A DNA stretch of 64,000 nucleotides from Lysinibacillus fusiformis (GTDB lineage Bacteria > Bacillota > Bacilli > Bacillales_A > Planococcaceae): contig JASENG010000005.1 in assembly GCA_030027265.1 (NCBI GenBank), positions 1-64,000 of the forward strand, in the 5' to 3' direction. A program made the translations under genes and the position numbers. Within the stretch, counting starts at the first letter, position 1. Every line of letters begins with the position of its first letter. The notes below the pieces were generated by a model. It ran no database searches. It was given only the letters and a program-made list of their open reading frames with translations, and was not told where the DNA came from. This document shows positions 51,432-60,650 of the stretch, piece by piece.

Positions 51432-51629
51432 TCATTCAAAATAATCTTTGTAGTAGCCACCAACATTACCTGTGTTATCAATAACAAAGATAAATTCTTC
51501 TGTTTCATTTTTCACTTCATATTCTTTGCCGACTGTTAACACATTGGAGACAAGATATTTCTCTGCATTTGTGTGTACACATTTCACTTTACGAATCGTT
51601 GGTGCGTCTTTCCACTTTAAGTTTAACAT
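51432..51629 (-). CDS. DUF6501 family small protein
   Basis: A 65-aa cytosolic protein matching a widely conserved Bacillales family by KWKDAPTIRKVKCVHTNAEKY and GKEYEVKNETEEFIFVIDN. Predicted to be a small beta fold. Function unknown. GAGG lies 8 nt before the ATG. It is monocistronic with its own terminator. Confidence 0.85.
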   Translation of the reverse strand: MLNLKWKDAPTIRKVKCVHTNAEKYLVSNVLTVGKEYEVKNETEEFIFVIDNTGNVGGYYKDYFE

Positions 51630-51775
51630 TAACTATACCTCACTTTAAAACTTCTCTACATATGGTTACTATTCTAGACTTTATTTTATCTTATTTCCAC
51701 TCATTTGTGGTAAGTTTTCCAACTTTATTGTAGGAAAATGTTTTAAATGGTACATTATAGTTGAGGTGATTGAAT

Positions 51776-51880
51776 TTGCATTTTGCAAGTTTTGGTGGAG
51801 TTCCAATGTGGTTTTTTATCATTGCAATAATCTTTGCGGTTGTTTTTATAATCGTATCAGAATGGAATTCAAGAAGCTGA
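51776..51880 (+). CDS. Putative 34-aa single-pass membrane peptide
   Basis: A TTG at 51776 with GAGGTGA 6 nt upstream opens MHFASFGGVPMWFFIIAII, which continues as one strongly hydrophobic helix (about 11-28) and ends VSEWNSRS. The ribosome binding site, helix and polar tail make translation plausible, although the ORF is tiny. A TTG at 51770 is an alternative start. It lies 47 bp before yerC on the same strand and may be co-transcribed. No family is recognised. Confidence 0.5.
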   Translation: MHFASFGGVPMWFFIIAIIFAVVFIIVSEWNSRS

Positions 51881-51927
51881 TGCTCCTTATTTCTAGAAAA
51901 TAAAAAAAGACTGATGGAGGTTTCTAT

Positions 51928-52215
51928 ATGAAGGATTCTCCTAATGATAAGATTGAACAATTAATGAAGGTCTTTATACTTTTTGAGGATATGAAAGAAT
52001 GTGAATTATTTTTCGATGATTTATGCACATTAAACGAAATCAAAGCATTTTCACAAAGACTGGATGTAGCGCGAATGCTAATAGAGGGCAATACCTATGA
52101 AAATATCGAAGCGGTTACAGGCGCCACTTTCAATACCATTTCTCGCGTCAATAAAACACTATCTAAGAATAATTTTCTAAAGGTCATATTAAATCGAATT
52201 GAAAAACAATCATAA
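51928..52215 (+). CDS. yerC: TrpR-like/YerC-YecD family DNA-binding protein
   Basis: A 95-aa all-helical protein of the TrpR/YerC family. The HTH reads LTLNEIKAFSQRLDVARML-type helices followed by YENIEAVTGATFNTISRVNKTL (about 63-84), the DNA-recognition part. B. subtilis YerC is an orthologue; its target genes are, to my knowledge, unknown. GGAGG lies 8 nt before the ATG. A compact terminator follows the stop at once. Confidence 0.93.
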   Translation: MKDSPNDKIEQLMKVFILFEDMKECELFFDDLCTLNEIKAFSQRLDVARMLIEGNTYENIEAVTGATFNTISRVNKTLSKNNFLKVILNRIEKQS

Positions 52216-52238
52216 AGTCGCTCTAGAGCGGCTTTTTT
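52215..52238 (+). terminator. Terminator of yerC
   Basis: An 8-bp stem (aagtcgct / agcggctt, one G-T pair) with a 4-nt loop followed by a T run; the left arm touches the stop codon. Confidence 0.9.
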
Positions 52239-52380
52239 ATTTTCCTAGTTTTCACTATATTTCAATACTTCACCGCGTTGAATGGGATGATTGCTGACAT
52301 GAAAAAAATGTATTACTATCCATTATAGCTATATAATTACCGAGATTAACAGATTCATAAAATAGAAAGGAGAATTGTTA

Positions 52381-53007
52381 TTGAAATATGTACATCTTGT
52401 CCTTGCATGCCTGACTGTTAATATAGGGATTTTTATTTTGCACAGTGCAAAGGTTGCTACTGGCGGTACCGTTGGATTGGCTTTAAGTATTAACTATTGG
52501 ACGACATTGTCATTTTCCATCGGATATCTTTTAGTGAACTTGCCTTTTCTCGTTCTTTCCTATAAGAAATTAGGTAAAGCTTTTACTTTGTCTACACTCG
52601 TATCAATCGCTATTCTTAGCGGGATTTCTTTTTTAACTGGCTTTCTACCATTTGTTTCAATCCCCACTTGGATAGGAGTCATTTTAGGAAGTGCCTTTGC
52701 AGGAATGGGTATGACTTATTTATTTCTTAATAACTCCTCTTTTGGCGGAACAAGTATATTAGCAGTATATTTACAGAAAAAATATACTTGGGACCCAGGA
52801 AAAACTTTATTTATTTTGGATATTTTCATCCTACTTACAACGGTATACTCCATTGGTTGGTCTGGTTTAATTTATTCCACGGTATCTGCATTGATTGTTT
52901 CAACTATCGTCTCCATATCAAGAAAACGAATTAGCGAAAAAATAAATGCAGAACCAAAAGAACCTTTACTAGAAGATGAATCAAGTGAAATGCTGATTAT
53001 GCAATAA
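52381..53007 (+). CDS. YitT-type integral membrane protein
   Basis: A 208-aa protein with five to six membrane helices and the family stretches FILHSAKVATGGTVGLALSI and NSSFGGTSILAVYLQKKYTWDPGKTLF, seen in YitT/YczE-like proteins of unknown function. A cytoplasmic acidic tail (about 185-208) closes the protein. GGAG lies 8 nt before the TTG at 52381; a TTG at 52375 is too close to it. It is monocistronic. Confidence 0.85.
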   Translation: MKYVHLVLACLTVNIGIFILHSAKVATGGTVGLALSINYWTTLSFSIGYLLVNLPFLVLSYKKLGKAFTLSTLVSIAILSGISFLTGFLPFVSIPTWIGVILGSAFAGMGMTYLFLNNSSFGGTSILAVYLQKKYTWDPGKTLFILDIFILLTTVYSIGWSGLIYSTVSALIVSTIVSISRKRISEKINAEPKEPLLEDESSEMLIMQ

Positions 53008-53048
53008 AAAAGATAAATTTCTGAGTGATCTCAGGAATTTATCTTTTT
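53008..53048. terminator. Terminator between convergent genes
   Basis: A stem of about 17 bp with one mismatch (agataaatttctgag / ctcaggaatttatct) and a 4-nt loop, flanked by A and T runs. Confidence 0.9.
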
Positions 53049-53104
53049 TTTAGTGGATCGGACATTAACTAAGACTTATTCCGGACGTGATGTGTTTTTA
53101 AGCC

Positions 53105-53845
53105 TTATTGTTTTAACGTCCGTTTTAAAAACTCTTTTGTTCTTTCTTGTTGTGGATTCACAAGTACTTGCTCTGGTGAACCTTCCTCTACAATAACACC
53201 TTTATCCATAAATACTACTCGATCAGAAACTTCACGAGCAAACTCCATTTCGTGCGTAACAATCAGCATTGTATGCCCTTCGTCTGCAAGTTGACGCATT
53301 ACTTTTAATACTTCCCCAACCATTTCAGGATCTAGTGCAGATGTAGGCTCATCAAACAGCATCACCTCAGGATCCATCGCAAGTGCACGAGCAATGGCCA
53401 CACGCTGCTTTTGACCACCAGATAATTGGCGAGGTTTAGCATTTACATATTGATCCATGCCAACAATTTTTAAATATTTTAATGCATTTGCTTTCGCTTC
53501 TTCTTTGGAACGTTTTAAAACCTTTTGTTGACCAACGATGCAATTTTTTAATACGTTGTGGTTATTAAATAAGTTGAACTGTTGGAAAACCATTCCTAAA
53601 TGAGTTCGATACTTTTTAATATCGTGCTTATCATCTAAAATGTTCTCGCTCTTATAAATAATTTCTCCGCCACTTGGTGTTTCAAGAAGATTAATGCAAC
53701 GCAATAGCGTAGATTTCCCCGAACCTGAAGAACCGATCAAGCACACGACCTCACCTTTATTTACAGTGAAGTTTACATCTTTCAAAACTTCATGGCTGCC
53801 AAATGATTTATTTAGATGTTTAATATCAATTACTTTTTCCATCAT
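53105..53845 (-). CDS. Amino-acid ABC transporter ATPase (probable lysine uptake)
   Basis: A 246-aa ATPase of the polar amino-acid uptake family (GlnQ/HisP-like). Walker [10 protein letters not shown] (about 38-46), Q-loop FQQFNLF, signature [15 protein letters not shown], Walker [14 protein letters not shown] and the switch His in VTHEM are all intact. It is the last gene of a receptor-permease-ATPase operon, 17 bp after the permease, with GAGGAG before the ATG. The lysine riboswitch at the head of the operon indicates lysine as substrate. Confidence 0.96.
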   Translation of the reverse strand: MMEKVIDIKHLNKSFGSHEVLKDVNFTVNKGEVVCLIGSSGSGKSTLLRCINLLETPSGGEIIYKSENILDDKHDIKKYRTHLGMVFQQFNLFNNHNVLKNCIVGQQKVLKRSKEEAKANALKYLKIVGMDQYVNAKPRQLSGGQKQRVAIARALAMDPEVMLFDEPTSALDPEMVGEVLKVMRQLADEGHTMLIVTHEMEFAREVSDRVVFMDKGVIVEEGSPEQVLVNPQQERTKEFLKRTLKQ

Positions 53846-53862
53846 TCTATCTCCTCACGCCA

Positions 53863-54594
53863 TTAAAGAATTTGTTCTTCTTTTTTAGTTTGCACTTGAT
53901 ATGCATCTTGACCATCCATTTTTTTCTCGACAATACGTAAAACGCGTGAAGCGATAAATGTCATGATTAAGTAGATGAAACAAGTGATGATAAATGATTC
54001 CGCGAAACGGAAGTTCGCTCCAGAAATCGATTTTGTTGTAAAGAATAACTCTGTTACACTAATTACACTTAGTACAGCTGAGTCCTTAATATTCATAATT
54101 AATTGGTTCCCTGTTGCAGGCAAGATATTTCGGAACACCTGGGGTAAAATAACATGACCCATTGTTTGGAAGTGTCCCATTCCAATTGCTGCCGCAGCCT
54201 CATATTGACCTTTATCGATAGAGACAATACCACCACGAACATATTCAGCCATATACGCACCTGTATTTAATCCAACAACTACGATTGCCGCAATAAAACG
54301 ATCCATTTCTATACCGTAAGCGTATAGCCCATAGTACACAACCATTGCTTGTACAATCATTGGTGTACCACGGAAGATTTCCACATAAACTGTTAATATG
54401 AAATTAATAATTTTTAAAATAACAGATTTAATAGATTGCTTTCGATGAGGAATCGTGTGCATGACACCGATAAATAATCCGATAAGAGCACCAATAATTG
54501 TACTAAAAACTGCAATTAATAACGTTATGTAAGCACCGTGTAAATAACTCGGCCAATTCTCTTTAAGTATTGAGAGTATAATGTCTAAACTCAT
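53863..54594 (-). CDS. Amino-acid ABC transporter permease (probable lysine uptake)
   Basis: A 243-aa permease with about five helices. The family N-terminal stretch is YLHGAYITLLIAVFSTIIGALIG, and the ATPase-docking EAA loop reads EAAAAIGMGHFQTMGHVILPQ. Also seen is VEIFRGTPMIVQ, typical of the HisM/GlnP type. It would form a homodimer. A hairpin in the 112-bp gap after the receptor gene may lower its expression relative to the receptor, as is common in such operons. Confidence 0.96.
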   Translation of the reverse strand: MSLDIILSILKENWPSYLHGAYITLLIAVFSTIIGALIGLFIGVMHTIPHRKQSIKSVILKIINFILTVYVEIFRGTPMIVQAMVVYYGLYAYGIEMDRFIAAIVVVGLNTGAYMAEYVRGGIVSIDKGQYEAAAAIGMGHFQTMGHVILPQVFRNILPATGNQLIMNIKDSAVLSVISVTELFFTTKSISGANFRFAESFIITCFIYLIMTFIASRVLRIVEKKMDGQDAYQVQTKKEEQIL

Positions 54595-54672
54595 AAATAT
54601 CCTCCTAAATAATTTGAGAAACCATTAACCTGTTAAGCTCTAATTCCATATAGATTGATAGCAAAAGGACAA

Positions 54673-54695
54673 ACTGGCCACAAAATGTGACCAGT
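54673..54695 (-). terminator. Intra-operon attenuating hairpin
   Basis: On the minus strand actggtcac pairs with gtggccagt (one mismatched position) over a 5-nt loop and is followed by a moderately T-rich stretch. It lies between the receptor and permease genes. Confidence 0.6.
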
Positions 54696-54706
54696 ATTTC
54701 CATTAC

Positions 54707-55552
54707 TTACTTCGCTGCAGGTTGGTTTGCAATTGCTTCGTCCATAATTTGTTGACGTTCTTCTTCAGAAATTGCATTTAATGTTTCATTAATAACATCA
54801 ATATTTTTATTGCCCTTTAATAGACCAATAGCAACTGATGAATCAGCTTCATTTACATCAAATCCATCTTCCAATTCAATATATGTGAAGTTTTCATTTG
54901 CTGTAGAAGCTGAAATGGCTTCAGGTCGTTCAGCTACATAACCATCAATCGCACCTGATTCTAAAGCAACACGCATATGTGAGAAGCTTTCCATCGCAAC
55001 TTCTTTTTGAACATCTGGAATTTGATCAATTACAGCATAATTTGTTGTATTTAATTGGGATGTAATTTTCGCACCAGCAAAATCTGCAAGAGTTTTAGCA
55101 TTAGCGTATTCTCCACCAGCTTTTGTAACTATTACTAATTCACTTGTATAATAGTTTTCTGAGAAATCGATTACTTCTTTTCGTTCATCTGTAGGACTCA
55201 TACCTGCAATAATTGCATCAATCACGCCTGATTGCAAAGCTGGCAATAAACCATCCCATTCAGTTTTCACGATGACTAATTCTTTACCTAGAGCATCTGC
55301 AACGCGTTTAGCGATTTCTACATCATAGCCCCCTGCATATTCTTTCGATCCCTCGATTTTTACTGCACCATTTGAATCATCTTGCTGTGTCCAGTTAAAT
55401 GGAGCATAACCAGCTTCTAAACCTACTTTTAAAACATCGCTTTCTTTTGAATCAGAAGTTGATGTTGAAGACCCTTCATCAGCAGTACCACATGCTGCAA
55501 GCAAAATTACTGCAAGCAAAGTAGTCATTAAAAATTTTAGTTTTTTCGACAT
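54707..55552 (-). CDS. Amino-acid ABC transporter substrate-binding lipoprotein (probable lysine receptor)
   Basis: A 281-aa receptor with a lipoprotein signal peptide (MSKKLKFLMTTLLAVILLAAC). The SBP_bac_3 fold is seen in LKVGLEAGYAPFNW, GYDVEIAKRVADALGKELVIVKTEWDGLLPALQSGVIDAIIAGMSPTDERKE as separate adjoining blocks, and AERPEAI near the C-terminus. The Asp/Arg pair that grips the amino-acid ammonium and carboxylate (the R in TDERKE and the D in SGAIDGYVAERPE) is present. Expression is controlled by the lysine riboswitch upstream. Confidence 0.96.
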   Translation of the reverse strand: MSKKLKFLMTTLLAVILLAACGTADEGSSTSTSDSKESDVLKVGLEAGYAPFNWTQQDDSNGAVKIEGSKEYAGGYDVEIAKRVADALGKELVIVKTEWDGLLPALQSGVIDAIIAGMSPTDERKEVIDFSENYYTSELVIVTKAGGEYANAKTLADFAGAKITSQLNTTNYAVIDQIPDVQKEVAMESFSHMRVALESGAIDGYVAERPEAISASTANENFTYIELEDGFDVNEADSSVAIGLLKGNKNIDVINETLNAISEEERQQIMDEAIANQPAAK

Positions 55553-55591
55553 TTTATTCTCTCCTTCTTCATTTTTCGAGCTAAATAACGC

Positions 55592-55622
55592 AAAAAGCGA
55601 CCTAAGATGAACTTAGGTCGCT
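55592..55622 (-). terminator. Riboswitch expression-platform terminator
   Basis: A perfect 11-bp stem (agcgacctaag / cttaggtcgct) with a 5-nt loop followed by TTTTTG, between the L-box aptamer and the receptor gene. It fits transcription termination when lysine is bound. Confidence 0.92.
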
Positions 55623-55639
55623 AAAAATTTAGCCCAAAT

Positions 55640-55858
55640 CCTCTTACGTTCCCGACTGAGATAGCTCACCTCAGATGGTTGGGATTCTCCATCTGAGACA
55701 GTCCTGCAATTATTCACTGCAGACCCAGCATGAAGTAGAGAGCCTACATTCACACTTCGGCGATATTTCCTCATTTTTCATATCATGGTTCTGCTCTAAA
55801 CTCCATGAAAAACTATTAAGTATCGCGCCTCTACCTCACAAGTAAACGTGAGGTTTTA
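55640..55858 (-). promoter_or_regulatory. Lysine riboswitch (L-box)
   Basis: The minus strand carries the conserved elements in order: gaggtagaggcgcga near 55825-55838, then gccgaagtg (55755-55763), ctgggtctgc, ggactgtctcagatgg and finally cagtcgggaacg. These match the lysine aptamer junction sequences, with the 3' end leading into the terminator. Lysine would cause early termination and so repress the transporter. The exact 5' boundary is approximate. Confidence 0.93.
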
Positions 55859-55885
55859 ATATTAAATTATTAAATTACTATTAGA

Positions 55886-55914
55886 ATATTACTATATTAA
55901 CAAATCGATGTCAA
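55886..55914 (-). promoter_or_regulatory. Promoter of the riboswitch-transporter operon
   Basis: TTGACA (55909-55914), a 17-nt spacer and TAATAT (55886-55891), placing the transcript start just upstream of the aptamer. Confidence 0.75.
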
Positions 55915-56166
55915 CATTCATTATTCTGATAAATAGACTTTTTAAACAATTAGATTCTTGCTATTTCCTTTCTCACAAATTTACATCGTATGTAATGACT
56001 ACCCCATGAAGGCATGATGAATTTTCGATTTATTGATAGCTAACAACTCATTATATCTTTATATGGTTCAATCATAAACAATCTTCTCTATCAACTTTTC
56101 ATGGATTCAGGGTAGAAGCTCAATAATACTCCTGAAGTTCTTACATTTTACAATGTTAAAATTAAA
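55915..56166. other. Gap between odhB and the lysine transporter leader
   Basis: No gene, conserved RNA or repeat is evident in these roughly 250 bp. Confidence 0.4.
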
Positions 56167-56172
56167 AGAAAA

Positions 56173-56200
56173 AACCTAGCGAAAATATATTCGCTAGGTT
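56173..56200 (-). terminator. Terminator of odhAB
   Basis: A perfect 11-bp stem (aacctagcgaa / ttcgctaggtt) with a 6-nt loop is followed by a T run on the minus strand. Confidence 0.93.
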
Positions 56201-56214
56201 GAATTTAATAAGAA

Positions 56215-57480
56215 TTAAGAATTTAATAGTAAATCTTCTGGATTTTCGATTAATTCTTTAACAGTTTTTAAGAAGCCAACAGAATCTTTTCCATCGATAA
56301 TACGGTGATCATATGATAAAGCAACATACATCATTGGGCGAATTTGAACTTCACCATTTACAGCTACAGGACGTTGAACGATTGAGTGCATTCCTAGAAT
56401 ACCAGCTTGTGTTCCGTTCATAATTGGCGTTGACATTAATGATCCGAATACCCCACCGTTAGTGATTGTAAATGAACCACCAGCCATATCATTTAAACCT
56501 AATTTTTTGTCGCGAGCTTTTTTCGCTAAGTCCGCAATATCTTTTTCGATTTCAGCGAAGTTTTTAGCGTTTGCATCACGTACAACAGGAACTACTAAAC
56601 CTTCTTCAGTAGAAACGGCAACACCGATATCGAAGAAGTTGTTTAAGTGAATTTCATCACCATTGATTTGTGCGTTAACATATGGATATTTTTTAAGTGC
56701 TGCAACAACCGCTTTTGTGAAGAATGACATGAAACCAAGTTTAATGTCGTTCGCTTTCACAAACTCTTCTTGTTTGCGCTTACGCAATGCCATAATGTTT
56801 GTCATGTCAATCTCATTGAAAGTAGTTAACATTGCTGTAGATTGTTTAACTTCAAGTAAACGTTTTGCAATTGTTTGACGACGACGTGACATTTTTTCAA
56901 TCGTAATACGATCAGTTTGTGCTGCTGGAGCAAATACAACCGGACCATTTGATGTTGCAATAGGAGCTGCAGAAGCTTGTGCAACTGGTGCTGGTGCAGT
57001 ACCGTGTGCTGCTACATCTTGAACACGAACACGGCCTTGTGGATCAACCGGTGAAATTGCAGCCAAGTCAATTCCTTTTTCACGAGCTAATTTACGTGCA
57101 GCTGGTGATGCAACTACGCGCTCATTAGAAGTAGTTTCTTCAACCACTGGTGTTGGTGCTGGTGCAGCAGGTGCAGCTGCCGGTGCTGGAGTTTCAGCTT
57201 TTGGTGCTGCTTCTTGCGGTGCTGCCGGTGCTGGTGCAGCCCCCTCTCCTGCTTCTACTACTGCAATTACTTGTCCAACTAAAACAGTATCGCCTTCTTC
57301 AGCCAATACTTGAGTTAACACTCCAGCTTCCTCTGAAATGATTTCAGCATTTACTTTATCTGTTTCTAATTCAACGATAAATTCGCCTTTTTCAACGCGA
57401 TCTCCAACTTTTTTTACCCATTGTGCAATGGTACCTTCTGTAATTGATTCTGCTAATTCAGGGACTTTAATTTCAGCCAC
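56215..57480 (-). CDS. odhB: 2-oxoglutarate dehydrogenase E2 (dihydrolipoyl succinyltransferase)
   Basis: The core of the 2-oxoglutarate dehydrogenase complex of the TCA cycle, passing succinyl groups from lipoamide to CoA. The N-terminal lipoyl domain has the lipoylated K42 in ETDKVNAE. An Ala/Pro-rich flexible linker (about 78-115) leads to the E1/E3-binding domain ([27 protein letters not shown] as adjoining blocks) and the catalytic domain with DHRIIDGKD. The start is a GTG at 57480 with AAAGGAGG upstream. It follows odhA by 107 bp with a hairpin between them. The E3 subunit is not in the window. Confidence 0.97.
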   Translation of the reverse strand: MAEIKVPELAESITEGTIAQWVKKVGDRVEKGEFIVELETDKVNAEIISEEAGVLTQVLAEEGDTVLVGQVIAVVEAGEGAAPAPAAPQEAAPKAETPAPAAAPAAPAPTPVVEETTSNERVVASPAARKLAREKGIDLAAISPVDPQGRVRVQDVAAHGTAPAPVAQASAAPIATSNGPVVFAPAAQTDRITIEKMSRRRQTIAKRLLEVKQSTAMLTTFNEIDMTNIMALRKRKQEEFVKANDIKLGFMSFFTKAVVAALKKYPYVNAQINGDEIHLNNFFDIGVAVSTEEGLVVPVVRDANAKNFAEIEKDIADLAKKARDKKLGLNDMAGGSFTITNGGVFGSLMSTPIMNGTQAGILGMHSIVQRPVAVNGEVQIRPMMYVALSYDHRIIDGKDSVGFLKTVKELIENPEDLLLNS

Positions 57481-57504
57481 TTTAAATATCCTCCTTTAAA
57501 TATC

Positions 57505-57530
57505 ATGTGTACCTATTAAAAGGTACACAT
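57505..57530. terminator. Hairpin between odhA and odhB
   Basis: Arms atgtgtacct and aggtacacat around a 6-nt loop, with no T run directly after it. It may stabilise or process the odhA mRNA rather than stop transcription. Confidence 0.5.
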
Positions 57531-57587
57531 GGTATCGCTACTACTATCATAGTGTAGCTGTTTTTATCAATAAATTAAAATAGTTAA

Positions 57588-60395
57588 TTATTTAGCAAGA
57601 GCCTCATCGATAACTTTTGCTTGTGCAATTTTATGTGAATCCATATCTCCTTCAGAAGTTGAAGACATTTCTGGACGTCCAACATATTTTACCTTTTTAC
57701 CATCTGCTAGGTCTAGTAAATATTCTAATGCATATTTCCAAGGGCCTTGGTTTTTAGGTTCTTCTTGTACCCAAACGATTTCTTTGGCATTCGGATAATT
57801 CGCAATGATGTCAGCCAGTTTTTGTGTCGGGAATGGGTAAAGTTGCTCTAAACGAACGATATGAACATTATCATATCCTTTTCCATCTTGTACACGATCA
57901 GCTAAATCGATTGTTACTTTACCGGAAGCAAGAATAATTCGTTCAACTTTTTTAACATTGCCACCTAAACCTGGTTGTTCAATAACTTCTTGGAAGCTGC
58001 CTTCAGAAAGCTGTTCCATAGAAGCAGCCGCTAACGGATGACGAAGCAAAGATTTTGGTGATGGAATGATTAGAGGACGAATTGCCTCAGTTCCCAACAT
58101 TTTTGCTTGTCGGCGCAATAAATGGAAGTAGTTGCCTGCATTAGAGCAGTTTGCTACGATCCAGTTATTTTCAGCAGATAATTGTAAATATCTTTCAATG
58201 CGTGCTGAAGAGTGCTCTGGGCCTTGACCTTCCATACCATTTGGCAATAGGAATACCAAGCCGGATTTTTCACCCCATTTTGAACGAGATGAGGAAATAA
58301 AGTTATCAAACATAACTTGAGCCATATTTGCAAAGTCACCAAATTGTGCTTCCCAAATTGTTAAAGCATTATTATTTTCTAGGTTGTAGCCATATTCAAA
58401 ACCAACGATTGCTGTTTCTGTTAATGGTGAATTGTAAACAGAGAATGAAGCTTTTGAATCAGAAACATTGTGTAATGGCACTAATTCCGCACCGGTATTT
58501 TTATCGTGCAATACTAAGTGACGTTGAGAGAATGTACCACGTTGTGCATCTTGACCAGTAATACGGATTGGATTTCCATCACGTAAAATTGCTGCAAATG
58601 CCAATGTTTCAGCGTGGCCCCAATCAATTTTATCAGTTTCAAGGGCTTCTACACGTTTATTTAAAATCTTGGCAAGTTTGTTTTGTGGTTCAAAACCTTC
58701 TGGCCAAGCTAATAAATCTTCGTTAATTTGTTTTAAGTCTTCTTTTGACACTGTAGTATCTACTTCTGGGTAGTCATTTTTAACAGCTTCAGGCATTTCG
58801 ATTTCAAAGTGGCCTTTTTCTGTGCCTACTTGTTTTACATGATCATAAGAAGCTTGCATTTCTGAGTATACGTCTTCATCAAGTTTTTTCACTTGCTCTT
58901 GTGTCACGATACCTTCGCCAGCTAATTTTTCCCCATAAAGAACACGTACAGTTGGATGTTTTGTAACGATTTGGTATGTTAACGGATTTGTTACTGTTGG
59001 GTCATCAGTTTCGTTATGACCAAAGCGACGGTAACCGATTAAGTCTACTAAAATATCTTTGCCGAAAGTTCTTCTATATTCAAACGCTAAACCAGCAACC
59101 TGCAACACAGCTTCTGGATCATCAGCATTAACGTGAATAACTGGAATTCCATAACCTTTTGCAACATCAGAAGAGTAATGAGTAGAACGAGAATCAAAAT
59201 GTTCTGTCGTGAATCCGATCATGTTGTTTGAAATGATATGAATTGAACCACCAGTAGAGAAGCCTGTTGTATTCGCATAGTTGAATACTTCCTGAACAAC
59301 GCCTTCACCTGCAAAAGCAGCATCGCCATGTACTAGAACAGCTAAAGCTTTGCTTGGATCATGTTTTGAGTTGCCTGCAGTTGAAGTTACTTCTTGTGCG
59401 GCACGAGTTGAACCAGTGATAACCGGGCTGACAACTTCTAAATGAGATGGATTGTAAGCTAATTTTACTTTCATTCCAGATTTTTTAGAGTAAGAAGCAC
59501 CCATATGATATTTCACGTCACCAGTCCAGCCTTTTGTAATTTCCAAAGACCCATCAGCCGGGAAGAAGTAATCATTTGGAACATGTGCAAAGTCTGCAAA
59601 CATCATATCGTATGGTTTGTTTACAACGTGCGTTAAAACATTTAAACGTCCACGGTGAGCCATACCGATTTGCAAGAATTTCATTTTTTCTTCATCAGCT
59701 TTTTTAACGATTTCATCAAGTAATATAACTAATGTATCTAAACCTTCGATTGAGAAACGTTTTTGACCAACGAATGTTTTATGAATAAATTTTTCAAAAT
59801 CTTCAACGCGTGTCAATCTTTCAAGTAAAGCTTTTTTATCATCCGCAGTTAGATTTAGGATTGCTTTGCCCGATTCAATTTTATCTTGAATCCATTGACG
59901 CTCCGCATCTTCCACATGAGCGTACTCGTAAGCGATTTTACCAGTATATTGTGAACGCAGGTAATCAATTGCTTGTTTACCGTTGTTAACGCTTCCAGGA
60001 ACATTATTAAAGAATAATGACGCTGGCATCTCAGCTAATTCAGCTTCTGATAAACCATAAGAAGCTAATTCAATACGTGATGAATCTAATTTACGGTCTT
60101 TTAATGGATAAATATCTGCAGCTAAATGTCCGTGAGAACGAATTGCATCAGCTAATTGTACTGCTGCAAAGATTTTTTTAATATTACCAGGTTGTTGAGC
60201 TGTTACACTTTCTGTTACACCTTGTTCACTTCCACCAATAATAGGTGAACCAAATTGTTGGAAAAGTGCAACGAGTTCTGGTTCAACTTGTTCAGGAGAT
60301 TGTAAGAATAGATCATACTGCTCCATTACATATCCTAAGTTAGGACCAGAGAATGCTGACCAAGGGGAACCAGCAAATAATACATTGTTCGACAT
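57588..60395 (-). CDS. odhA: 2-oxoglutarate dehydrogenase E1
   Basis: The thiamine-diphosphate enzyme that decarboxylates 2-oxoglutarate, the committed step between 2-oxoglutarate and succinyl-CoA. The 935-aa protein has the family N-terminus (FSGPNLGYVMEQYDLFLQSPEQV). Substrate-binding stretches are IGMAHRGRLNVL and MGASYSKKSG, and the diphosphate motif begins HGDAAFAGEGVVQEV. The transketolase-like C-terminal half carries TGQDAQRGTFSQRH and MEGQGPEHSSARIERYLQL. Length is normal. GGAGG lies 7 nt before the ATG. It is first in the odhAB operon. Confidence 0.97.
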   Translation of the reverse strand: MSNNVLFAGSPWSAFSGPNLGYVMEQYDLFLQSPEQVEPELVALFQQFGSPIIGGSEQGVTESVTAQQPGNIKKIFAAVQLADAIRSHGHLAADIYPLKDRKLDSSRIELASYGLSEAELAEMPASLFFNNVPGSVNNGKQAIDYLRSQYTGKIAYEYAHVEDAERQWIQDKIESGKAILNLTADDKKALLERLTRVEDFEKFIHKTFVGQKRFSIEGLDTLVILLDEIVKKADEEKMKFLQIGMAHRGRLNVLTHVVNKPYDMMFADFAHVPNDYFFPADGSLEITKGWTGDVKYHMGASYSKKSGMKVKLAYNPSHLEVVSPVITGSTRAAQEVTSTAGNSKHDPSKALAVLVHGDAAFAGEGVVQEVFNYANTTGFSTGGSIHIISNNMIGFTTEHFDSRSTHYSSDVAKGYGIPVIHVNADDPEAVLQVAGLAFEYRRTFGKDILVDLIGYRRFGHNETDDPTVTNPLTYQIVTKHPTVRVLYGEKLAGEGIVTQEQVKKLDEDVYSEMQASYDHVKQVGTEKGHFEIEMPEAVKNDYPEVDTTVSKEDLKQINEDLLAWPEGFEPQNKLAKILNKRVEALETDKIDWGHAETLAFAAILRDGNPIRITGQDAQRGTFSQRHLVLHDKNTGAELVPLHNVSDSKASFSVYNSPLTETAIVGFEYGYNLENNNALTIWEAQFGDFANMAQVMFDNFISSSRSKWGEKSGLVFLLPNGMEGQGPEHSSARIERYLQLSAENNWIVANCSNAGNYFHLLRRQAKMLGTEAIRPLIIPSPKSLLRHPLAAASMEQLSEGSFQEVIEQPGLGGNVKKVERIILASGKVTIDLADRVQDGKGYDNVHIVRLEQLYPFPTQKLADIIANYPNAKEIVWVQEEPKNQGPWKYALEYLLDLADGKKVKYVGRPEMSSTSEGDMDSHKIAQAKVIDEALAK

Positions 60396-60650
60396 GAGAT
60401 AACCTCCAAATTTCGCCCTAAGGCAGTTCCATTGTTGTAACTAAAATATTATTTCATATTTTACCATTCTTCGACAATAGAAATTATCTATTGAATTGAT
60501 TAATATTTATTATTAATAAGATAATGAAGAACGTTTTTTTTCCATATCAATCTTACTACTCTTCACAAAAAATACAACTATTTTTCACGAAATCAGTAAT
60601 TTTTTTTGACTAATCATCTATTTTTAAACTTGAAGTAAAAAATTCCATTA

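Noticed and set aside
55560-55860. T-box or SAM riboswitch as an alternative for the ABC transporter leader
   Set aside because: The ordered junction motifs match the lysine aptamer; no T-box UGGN/AGGGUGG element was seen.
57150-57341. Leu/Val-rich plus-strand frame opposite the odhB linker
   Set aside because: It is the antisense shadow of the Ala/Pro-rich linker codons of odhB.
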